A stretch of DNA of 14,652 nucleotides from Collinsella sp. (lineage in GTDB: Bacteria > Actinomycetota > Coriobacteriia > Coriobacteriales > Coriobacteriaceae), in contig JAIIWC010000050.1 in NCBI GenBank assembly GCA_022745215.1, forward strand, positions 1 to 14,652, given 5' to 3'. Positions 5,365 through 11,926 of the stretch are shown here, one piece after another. The first letter of the stretch is position 1; every line of letters begins with the position of its first letter. The notes under the pieces are model-generated. The model searched no databases and was not told the DNA's origin. It saw nothing but the letters and a program-made list of their open reading frames with translations. Both the position numbers and the translations under genes were made by a program.

Positions 5365-6704
5365 AGCGCTTTCTTGATAAGAGGGACGGATCGGTCGGCC
5401 AAATACAACGGAATATTGAGCACCCCATCGTCAAGCCTCAGGTTCTTAAGGGAGTAACGGACTCTCAACGGGGTCGTCTCCGCATGTTTGTCGGCATAGT
5501 ATTTCAAACTCTTGGAATGAACGACCTCTCCCGATTTGACCTCAACCGGAACGATATCGTTTCCGACCTGAATCAAAAAATCGACTTCGTGTTTCGGCTT
5601 CTCGTTTGTCCAATAGCGCGGAGCGGCATCCAGCTGCGGAAGCAATGCCTGGAGCACATAGTTCTCGGCAAACGAGCCCTTGAACTCAGAAAACAACGCG
5701 TCCGAGATGGCAAAGGCGGAAGCATCCAGCCTTGCCATACGGCGTAGTAAGCCAACATCGAGGCAGTAGACCTTAAAGGCCCTGAGATCATCGTAGGCCG
5801 AGAGCGGTATCCCACTGCCGGCATTAAGCCGAACCGACGTAATCAGCCCGGCATCGGCGAGCCACTCCAGAGCGTCCTCGTATTCGCGGGCACGAGCCCC
5901 CTCACGAACCGCACCCCAAACAAACTTTTTGTTCTCGCGCGCCAATTGTGTTGGAATTGAACTCCAGATTTGCGATAGCTTGGCAAACTGTGCACGGCCA
6001 CCATGCTTGGCAAAATCACGCTCATAGGAATCCAAGAGGTCGGACAACACTTTATCAACCTGAGCAATGTCGCTCGTCTCGACCCACCTGCCAAGAGCTT
6101 CCGGCATGCCGCCACATGCAAAATAGCGGCGAAGGTGCTCAACGAGTCGGACATGAAAGAAATCCGGTATCGCCTCAATCTGATCAAGACCGCCAAGATA
6201 CGCATCATAGTTTGAGGCGCCTTCTGCCTTTAAAAACTCAGAAAAGCTCATGGGGCGCATCTCCATGAACTCAACCTTTCCCACCGGAAAGGCACTCGTC
6301 TCGCGGGACAGACAAACACCCAGCAAAGACCCTGCACACGCGACGTGATATTCGGGGGCCTCATCGCAAAAATACTTGAGAGCACCGACTGCAGAGGGGC
6401 AGTCCTGAATCTCGTCAATAATAAGCAGTGTCTCGCTGGGATCGATGGGCTGGCCAAACGCCAAGGATAGGTTTGAAATAATACGCCGTGGATCACGCGT
6501 GCCCTCGAAAAACTGAGCATATTCGCTTTGAACCCCGGGGGATGGCTCCTCCAGCGTCAGGTATACGCAGTTGCGATACGAGGCACGACCGAACTCCTTG
6601 AGCGCCCACGTCTTTCCAACCTGACGCGCTCCTTTAAGGATGAGCGGCTTACGATACTCCGACGCCTTCCAAGCATTAAGCTTGGCGATGATATCACGCT
6701 GCAT
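5355..6704 (-). CDS. AAA+ ATPase with C-terminal DUF4143 (PD-(D/E)XK-like) domain
   Basis: A 449-aa ATP-binding protein of the AAA_14-DUF4143 family, common in anaerobes and archaea but of unsettled role. The ATG at 6702-6704 follows GGGAGG at 6-nt spacing. Walker A GARQVGKT is at 25-32, Walker B LLIIDE at 93-98, and the sensor-like CAGSLLG at 123-129. The C-terminal part has HEVDFLI (Asp375) and VPVEVKSG (Glu388, Lys390), the spacing of a PD-(D/E)XK nuclease core. No membrane segments are seen. The gene stands alone, with a large palindrome upstream (6721-6797) and identical short palindromes on both sides. A DNA-acting or defence/mobile role is inferred; nuclease activity in this family has not been shown to my knowledge. 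Confidence 0.9.
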   Translation of the reverse strand: MQRDIIAKLNAWKASEYRKPLILKGARQVGKTWALKEFGRASYRNCVYLTLEEPSPGVQSEYAQFFEGTRDPRRIISNLSLAFGQPIDPSETLLIIDEIQDCPSAVGALKYFCDEAPEYHVACAGSLLGVCLSRETSAFPVGKVEFMEMRPMSFSEFLKAEGASNYDAYLGGLDQIEAIPDFFHVRLVEHLRRYFACGGMPEALGRWVETSDIAQVDKVLSDLLDSYERDFAKHGGRAQFAKLSQIWSSIPTQLARENKKFVWGAVREGARAREYEDALEWLADAGLITSVRLNAGSGIPLSAYDDLRAFKVYCLDVGLLRRMARLDASAFAISDALFSEFKGSFAENYVLQALLPQLDAAPRYWTNEKPKHEVDFLIQVGNDIVPVEVKSGEVVHSKSLKYYADKHAETTPLRVRYSLKNLRLDDGVLNIPLYLADRSVPLIKKALAA

Positions 6705-6720
6705 GACCGACCTCCCGCAA

Positions 6721-6797
6721 AAAACTTCCGTAAATGTGAGATTTCTCACATTTTACCCTGGGTAAAACGTGATATTTATCACATTTACGGAAGTTTT
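6721..6797. repeat. 77-nt palindrome in the AAA+ gene promoter region
   Basis: Perfect 19-bp outer arms (6721-6739 and 6779-6797) enclose a largely symmetric interior. Inside are smaller perfect hairpins: ATGTGAG/CTCACAT (6734-6751), TTTTACCC/GGGTAAAA at the centre, and GTGAT/ATCAC near the right arm. The ribosome site of the AAA+ gene begins just beyond the left arm, so this is its leader or promoter. A minus-strand TAAAAT in the centre could be a -10 box. A symmetric operator or a recombination site are both possible. Confidence 0.85.
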
Positions 6798-6833
6798 AGG
6801 GCTGTTTCGCCACTTTTTCATCATATTCAATGA

Positions 6834-6866
6834 AATGTGACAAAGGGACAGTCCCTTTGTCACATT
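6834..6866 (-). terminator. REP-like palindrome, likely terminator of the ABC operon
   Basis: Perfect 15-bp arms (6834-6848 and 6852-6866) around a 3-nt centre start one base after the ABC gene stop codon. On the minus strand the hairpin is followed by a TTTCATTG stretch, a weak U-run. Its core is the same palindrome as at 5326-5364. Confidence 0.75.
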
Positions 6867-6867
6867 C

Positions 6868-8625
6868 CTACAGCTGCCAGGCTGCTGCCTCCTTTTGCAG
6901 GGCGACCATGCGGGCGAATTCTCCGCCTGCCGCCTTGAGCTGCGCCGGAGCACCCTGCTCGGCGACGACACCGTCCTTGAGCACGACGATCTTGTCGGCA
7001 TTTTCGACCGTACGCATACGGTGGGCAATAACGATAACCGTCTTACCTGTAAGCAGACGGGAGAGCGCCTGCTGCACCACGGTCTCGTTCTCTACGTCCA
7101 GGCTCGCCGTCGCCTCGTCCAACAGCACGATGGGCGCGTCCTTGAGCAGCGCACGGGCGATGGAGATGCGCTGGCGCTCGCCGCCGGAAAGCTTGGAGCC
7201 GTTCTCGCCAATCATGGTGTCGTAGCCCTGCGGCATGCGGCTTACGAACTCGTCGCAGTTAGCAGCACGCGCAGCTGCAAGGACCTCCTCGTCGGTGGCG
7301 TCGCGACGGCCTAGGCGAATGTTGCCCATCACCGTGTCGTCAAAGAGCAGCACATCCTGGAACACAATGGCATAATCGCGCAGCAGCGCCTCGGGGTCCA
7401 CGCCCGCAACGTCCACGCCACCCACGGTAACCTTGCCCGCGGTGACGTCCCAAAAGCGAGCTGCCAGGCGACTCACCGTGGACTTGCCGGAACCCGAAGG
7501 GCCAACCAGCGCCGTAACTTCGCCTTCCTTGGCGGTAAAGCTCACATCGGTAAGAACCTTCTCACCAGCACGGCCGTCATCGCCAGCACCATAACCAAAC
7601 GCCACATGGTCGAATACCACGTCGTGACCTGCGGGCTCGAATCTCTCGCTGCCCTGCGCCACGGGCTCCTCCATGATGGAGCGCATGCGCTTGGCCGACG
7701 ACTCGGCGGCAAACAGCTCCGACACCAGCATCAATGACTGGTCAAAGGGCGCATAGATGCGGCTCACCATAAGCAGGAATGCGAACATCACCAAAAAGTC
7801 GATCTGGCCGGAAGCAACCATCGCAGCACCCGTGACCAACGTGGTAGCGATGCCCAGGCGCAGAATAGCAAAAGCAGAGTTGACTAAAAGGCCGTTGACA
7901 AGTTCTCCCTTGGTGGTCTCGCGCTCCTCGTTGTCAATAACAGCGTTGAGGCCCTCAAGATAATGGGTCTCCTGGTTGGTGGCGCGGATTTCGCGCACGC
8001 AGTCGAGCGTCTCTTGGATCGCCTCGGTAACCTTGACTTTCTCGGCGCGAACACGGTCGAACACCGGGGTCATGGGTCCACGCGTCACAAACAACACGGC
8101 GAAGGCCACGGGTACGCTCCAAAACGCCGCAATCGCCAGCTGCCAGCAAAAGAATAGCGATCCCACAAACACGATGGCGCTCGCAATGATGGCACCCCAA
8201 AGCTCTCCGAGCACATGGCTGTAAGCGTGCTCCATGGCCTGAGCATCGCCCATGATGGTCTCGGTTAAATCGGCCAGGTCGCGACGGCCGAAAAACGACA
8301 ACGGCAGTTTGCGCAAGCGCTCGGCAATCTCCATACGCTGCTTGCCGCACTCCTCGTAAAAGATGCAGTAGGTGTAGTAATACTGCTGCCAGTTAGAGGC
8401 AAAGAGCAACACAAAAAAGACCAGGAGGCCGCCCACGATCGGCAGGGCATCCGGAAGGTCGGCGCCGGTGGCGAGATGTTCGACAAAACCGCCCATGACC
8501 AGGAACAAAAAACCCATACCGGCCATGGTGACCAGATTGGTGAGCGTGGTCCAGAAAATGCCGCGTTTTACGCCGGCGACGCCTTTATCGGATAGGAAAT
8601 ACTTCTTTTGGAATGAGGCGAACAT
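6868..8625 (-). CDS. ABC transporter half, membrane domain fused to ATPase (second subunit)
   Basis: A 585-aa half-transporter with type-IV exporter fold. The membrane domain spans about residues 20-310, with hydrophobic segments such as GMGFLFLVMGGF and IVGGLLVFFVLLFA. The ATPase domain has Walker A GPSGSGKST (Lys381), signature LSGGE (479-483), Walker B IVLLDEATASLD (Glu504) and the H-loop His535, so its ATP site elements are intact. Its ATG directly abuts the TAA of the gene upstream, with GGAGG just before it inside that gene, indicating coupled translation and an obligate heterodimer. The operon is divergent from an AraC-type regulator. Substrate is unknown; a metallophore is one option. 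Confidence 0.93.
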   Translation of the reverse strand: MFASFQKKYFLSDKGVAGVKRGIFWTTLTNLVTMAGMGFLFLVMGGFVEHLATGADLPDALPIVGGLLVFFVLLFASNWQQYYYTYCIFYEECGKQRMEIAERLRKLPLSFFGRRDLADLTETIMGDAQAMEHAYSHVLGELWGAIIASAIVFVGSLFFCWQLAIAAFWSVPVAFAVLFVTRGPMTPVFDRVRAEKVKVTEAIQETLDCVREIRATNQETHYLEGLNAVIDNEERETTKGELVNGLLVNSAFAILRLGIATTLVTGAAMVASGQIDFLVMFAFLLMVSRIYAPFDQSLMLVSELFAAESSAKRMRSIMEEPVAQGSERFEPAGHDVVFDHVAFGYGAGDDGRAGEKVLTDVSFTAKEGEVTALVGPSGSGKSTVSRLAARFWDVTAGKVTVGGVDVAGVDPEALLRDYAIVFQDVLLFDDTVMGNIRLGRRDATDEEVLAAARAANCDEFVSRMPQGYDTMIGENGSKLSGGERQRISIARALLKDAPIVLLDEATASLDVENETVVQQALSRLLTGKTVIVIAHRMRTVENADKIVVLKDGVVAEQGAPAQLKAAGGEFARMVALQKEAAAWQL

Positions 8626-10452
8626 TTAGGCCTCGCCTCCTTTCGTGACGGCGGCATCCGCAGTCGCAGCAGTGATTTTCCAGCTCGCGGCCTGTTCGTA
8701 TTCGGCCCACATCTTGGCATACAGACCCTTTTGGGACAGCAACTCGGCATGGGTACCCGACTCCTGCACGCTGCCCTGGTTGAGCACCACGATTTGGTCT
8801 GCGCCCACTACAGTCGAGAGTCGGTGCGCAATCATAATGACCGTGCGACCCGCCGCCAGCTTGCTAAAGGCGCGCTGGATGAGCGCCTCGTTTTCGGGGT
8901 CGGCAAACGCCGTGGCCTCATCGAGCACCACGATAGGCGCGTCTTTAAGGATGGCGCGGGCAAGCGCCACACGCTGGACCTCGCCGCCCGAAAGATATGC
9001 CCCGCCGGCACCGAGCATGGTGTTAATGCCTTGCGGAAGCTTGGCCACGATGTCATCGCACTGGGCGGCGGAGAGGGCAGCGCGCACCTCGTCGTCAGTG
9101 GCCGTAGGCTTGGATGCGCGCACGTTGTCGGCAAGCGTCTGTCGGAACAGTTGGTTGGTCTGGAACACAAACGCGACCTGATCCATGAGTTCGTGCGGAT
9201 CCATGTCGCGAACGTCCACGCCGCCCACGAGCACGCGGCCCGAAGAAGCATCCCAAAAACGCGGGATCAGGCTCGCGCAGGTCGACTTGCCGCCGCCCGA
9301 GGGGCCCACCAGCGCAAGGGTGCTGCCTGCGGAAACGTTGAAGCTCACGTGATTGAGGGCGGGTGCTTCGGCGCCCTCGTAGGTAAAGCTTACGTCGTCA
9401 AACCGCACGTCGCTACCAGTGGGGTGCTTGGGCTGGGCGGACACGGGAAGCTGCTCGGACTCCATGATGCTCCGGATGCGCGCCAGCGAATCGGCACTCA
9501 TCTGAGATGCCTCGCCCACAAACATAAGCTTGGTCATGGCCGTCGGCACCACGGCCGAGAAGATTGCGTAAAAGGTGAAGTTGGTCATAAAGCGCGCGAA
9601 GTCCGTCTCGCCCGGCGCCAGCAGCAGCGCCACCGGCAAAAAGAACGCCACGAGGCCGTTGAGCGCCGTAAGGTTGAGCACCTGCGGGCCTCGGCAAAAC
9701 GTGCCCGCATAGCTTTGCGCCATCTGCGCGTACTCGGCGATCGCATCATGGAAAGCCTTAATGGAATAGACCGTCTGCTGAAATACCTTGACCACGGGGA
9801 TGCCGCGCACGTATTCGGTGCCGGTCTTGTTCATTTTGACCAGCGCACCCATGTAGGCCTTCATGAACTCGGCACCTTTGCCGCTCATCATGGTGGCCAT
9901 GGCGCCAAACGAAATGACGACCGAGATGAGGCACGCCGCGCCCAAACGCCAATCGAGGGCAAAAAGCAGCACGAGCAGGCCCACAACCATGGCGGCAGCA
10001 CCCGCGATATCGGGCAGCATGTGGGCAAGCAGCGTCTCGGTAGAAGCTGCGCAGCCGTCAACGATACGCCGCAGCTCGCCGGTGGCATGTGTGTCAAAGT
10101 AGCCGAGCGGCAGCTTAAGCAGGCGATCGCTCGTGGTCTTGCGGATATTGGACGCACAGCGAAACGCGGACAGGTGCGTGCACATGAGCCCCGCAAAATA
10201 GACAACGATGCTTGCCAGGGCAAAGCCCACGGCCCACCAGCCATACATCGCGATACCGGTGGCTTCGCTCCAGTTGGGCGCCACGGCGATAAGGTCGCGC
10301 GCGACAAACCAAATGCACACGTACGGGCCAAAACTCAGCAGCTGCGATAGCGCCGAGAACGCCATGCCCAAATACGTTAGGATTTTACGGTCGCCGGCAT
10401 ATGCAAGCAGCTCGCCGATACCGCTACCTTCCTTTTTTGATCCCTTTGCCAT
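8626..10452 (-). CDS. ABC transporter half, membrane domain fused to ATPase (first subunit, YbtP/IrtA-like motifs)
   Basis: A 608-aa half-transporter, partner of the following gene. The ATG (10450-10452) follows AAGGGAA at good spacing. Membrane segments lie in residues 25-310, e.g. AAAMVVGLLVLLFALDW. The ATPase domain has Walker A GPSGGGKST (Lys389), signature LSGGE (487-491), Walker B IVVLDEATAFADPENE (Glu512) and H-loop His543. Walker B continues into AFADPENE rather than the common SALD-type D-loop, a form I associate with siderophore transporters YbtP/YbtQ and IrtA/IrtB. There is no siderophore-interacting (SIP) reductase domain. Being the first gene, it is presumably controlled by the divergent AraC regulator. 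Drug or peptide export remains possible. Confidence 0.93.
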   Translation of the reverse strand: MAKGSKKEGSGIGELLAYAGDRKILTYLGMAFSALSQLLSFGPYVCIWFVARDLIAVAPNWSEATGIAMYGWWAVGFALASIVVYFAGLMCTHLSAFRCASNIRKTTSDRLLKLPLGYFDTHATGELRRIVDGCAASTETLLAHMLPDIAGAAAMVVGLLVLLFALDWRLGAACLISVVISFGAMATMMSGKGAEFMKAYMGALVKMNKTGTEYVRGIPVVKVFQQTVYSIKAFHDAIAEYAQMAQSYAGTFCRGPQVLNLTALNGLVAFFLPVALLLAPGETDFARFMTNFTFYAIFSAVVPTAMTKLMFVGEASQMSADSLARIRSIMESEQLPVSAQPKHPTGSDVRFDDVSFTYEGAEAPALNHVSFNVSAGSTLALVGPSGGGKSTCASLIPRFWDASSGRVLVGGVDVRDMDPHELMDQVAFVFQTNQLFRQTLADNVRASKPTATDDEVRAALSAAQCDDIVAKLPQGINTMLGAGGAYLSGGEVQRVALARAILKDAPIVVLDEATAFADPENEALIQRAFSKLAAGRTVIMIAHRLSTVVGADQIVVLNQGSVQESGTHAELLSQKGLYAKMWAEYEQAASWKITAATADAAVTKGGEA

Positions 10453-10515
10453 GAGATTCCCTTCTAACAGCTTGAGAGTTAACCGCCATCAACTTATCAT
10501 TGACGTGTTGGCCAT

Positions 10516-10531
10516 GGCTCACAATTGAGCC
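10516..10531. promoter_or_regulatory. inverted repeat in the ABC/AraC divergent intergenic region
   Basis: GGCTCA and TGAGCC (6-bp arms, 4-nt centre) lie midway between the divergent ABC and AraC-type genes, a natural place for an operator. A TTGACG at 10500-10505 may be a plus-strand -35 box, but no good -10 follows at 16-18 bp. On the minus strand a TGATAAG (about 10494-10500) is a possible -10 for the ABC genes. Confidence 0.35.
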
Positions 10532-10572
10532 AGGCGTGGACGTTTCCGCAAAGGAAGGGGACGCTTTTGCAA

Positions 10573-11571
10573 ATGCGGCGGGCGGCAACCGATATAACCG
10601 AGCTCTACGCACCGCAGTTTGAGCAGTTTGGCCTGCAGCTTTCCGGCAAGGGCGCCGTCTTTACCGGTGAGGTGGCAAACGATCGGGCGCACGGACGCGC
10701 ATGGATCATGCCCCTTTCCCCCACCTGCATCGTCATGGAGCATTTCATTACCCCGATGCACAACATGCACCTAGCCGAGTACACACCCGAACCGTACGCG
10801 TGCGTGAGCGAGGTCAGCGCGCCCACGCTCATGTGCATGCCCGAGGCTGGCATAACGCCTGCAAACCTTAAACTCTTGCATGGACCGTGGCCAAACAATG
10901 CCGTGTGCAGCTTTATCCAAGATAACTGTGGCGAGGAGTTAAGCCCGCTGTTTGCAGGGCAGCTCTATCACTCGCGCTCGGTGCTCTTTTTGCCTGGATA
11001 TTTTGACGAACTGGAGCACCGCTATCCCACCGAGTTCGCAGGGGTCTTTGAGGCGTTTGCCGAGCCATGGCACGAGGAAGCGACGTCCGCCATCTGCCAC
11101 ACACTGCACCGGATTAACGAGGACCGCGCCCGCACCGTAGGCGGACACGTCTATATGCAAGGCATCGTGGAGACCATGGTCGCGGAGCTCGCCTGTTCGC
11201 GCGCGGCCCACAAGCAGGCGCAGCAGGCGGCAGACACACGCGCCAGCATAACCATTGCCGAAGAAGCAACGGCAATGATTGAGCGCGAGCTCGACAAAGG
11301 CAGACGTGTGGGTATCAACGAGGTGGCCGAGAGGCTCTACACAAGCCGCTCCAAGCTATGCGCCACCTTTAAGGCCCAAACTGACGAGTCCCTGGGCGCC
11401 TACATTCGCAGACGCCGTATGGAGCGAGCACAGGACCTTTTGGCCGATAGCGCGCTCACGATAGCGCAGGTGGCAGAGCGTCTAGGCTACCCTCAGCAGG
11501 CCGCCTTCGCCCAAGCCTTCAAGCAACACACCGGCACCACCCCCACCACTTGGCGCTCCCAACATATATAA
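10573..11571 (+). CDS. AraC-family transcriptional regulator
   Basis: A 332-aa regulator. The last 100 residues hold the two helix-turn-helix units of AraC proteins: GINEVAERLYTSRSKLCATF, then YIRRRRMERAQDLL and LTIAQVAERLGYPQQAAFAQ, ending in the typical FKQHTGTTPTTWR. The N-terminal two thirds are a sensing domain I cannot assign. It is transcribed away from the ABC pair, like YbtA-type regulators beside siderophore transporters, and likely controls it. Start choice: AGGAAGGGG (10552-10560) precedes a TTG at 10567 by 6 nt and this ATG by 12 nt; either is possible, and a further upstream TTG at 10525 lies inside the putative operator and is less likely. It ends at a hairpin (11573-11601). 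Confidence 0.9.
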   Translation: MRRAATDITELYAPQFEQFGLQLSGKGAVFTGEVANDRAHGRAWIMPLSPTCIVMEHFITPMHNMHLAEYTPEPYACVSEVSAPTLMCMPEAGITPANLKLLHGPWPNNAVCSFIQDNCGEELSPLFAGQLYHSRSVLFLPGYFDELEHRYPTEFAGVFEAFAEPWHEEATSAICHTLHRINEDRARTVGGHVYMQGIVETMVAELACSRAAHKQAQQAADTRASITIAEEATAMIERELDKGRRVGINEVAERLYTSRSKLCATFKAQTDESLGAYIRRRRMERAQDLLADSALTIAQVAERLGYPQQAAFAQAFKQHTGTTPTTWRSQHI

Positions 11572-11572
11572 A

Positions 11573-11601
11573 GAATGAAGGCGCCAACGGCGCCCTCATT
11601 C
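11573..11601. terminator. hairpin after the AraC-type gene (unit 1 of tandem repeat)
   Basis: A 13-position stem with one mismatch around loop AAC (GGCGCC AAC GGCGCC at its core) begins two bases after the regulator stop codon. The minus-strand side is followed by a T-rich TTTATA, so it may act in either direction. A near-identical hairpin opens the second repeat unit at 11705. Confidence 0.6.
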
Positions 11602-11695
11602 ACCAAATTCAATCCAGCCCGCCTGACCCGAACGGCCGAGTCGTTGCAGAACCCGGAAGCCCCGGCAGGGCGGGTGCTTGCTCAAAATGAGTTCC
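11574..11695. repeat. tandem intergenic repeat, unit 1
   Basis: This stretch and 11705-11825 share the same order: a GC hairpin with AAC loop flanked by AATG/CATT, then CAGCCCGCCTGAC, CGAACGGCCG, a GGAAGCCCCG block, and AAATGAGTTCC at the end. Matching landmarks are 130-131 bp apart. No coding potential is seen; it lies between the convergent AraC-type and gatB genes. Confidence 0.8.
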
Positions 11696-11704
11696 CTTCA
11701 AAAC

Positions 11705-11825
11705 AATGGGCGCGCCAACGGCGCGCCCATTCACTCTATTCCATTCAGCCCGCCTGACTCGAACGGCCGTGTCGTCTGGCCGGGGAAGCCCCGAGTCGCC
11801 GGGGTGTTTGCTCCAAATGAGTTCC
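11705..11825. repeat. tandem intergenic repeat, unit 2
   Basis: Second copy of the 131-bp-period repeat, opening with a perfect 12-bp hairpin (11705-11716 with 11720-11731, loop AAC). It differs from unit 1 by scattered changes, more in the middle block. Its end forms the left arm of the long hairpin at 11778-11920. Confidence 0.8.
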
Positions 11826-11920
11826 GCATGCAAAGAAGGCCACTAAATGTGGCCTTCGTCTTGCATAGGACTGTTTGAAATTTGGAGGAAATACCCCGGC
11901 GACTCGGGGCTTCCCCGGCC
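11778..11920 (-). terminator. 143-nt long hairpin downstream of gatB
   Basis: Bases 11778-11818 pair with 11880-11920 over 41 positions with a single mismatch and one G-T; the outer 27 are perfect. Inside sits a second hairpin, 9-bp stem 11835-11843/11849-11857 with ATGCAA/TTGCAT ends. It starts 6 nt after the gatB stop on the minus strand. It may end or stabilise the gat transcript, or be a REP/MITE-type element; no long U-run is present. Confidence 0.8.
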
Positions 11921-11926
11921 TCGCAG

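Noticed and set aside
8731..10350. 539-codon plus-strand open frame
   Set aside because: It lies entirely antisense to the first ABC subunit and has the His/Arg/Gly-rich make-up of a GC-rich shadow frame; no ribosome site or known motif.
11750..11771. Possible tRNA gene from a T-loop-like GTTCGAGTC on the minus strand
   Set aside because: The adjoining bases do not form a T-stem, and no acceptor, D or anticodon arm can be found.
11573..11920. CRISPR array
   Set aside because: Only two units with a 131-bp period and internal similarity throughout; there are no unique spacers between short repeats and no cas genes nearby.
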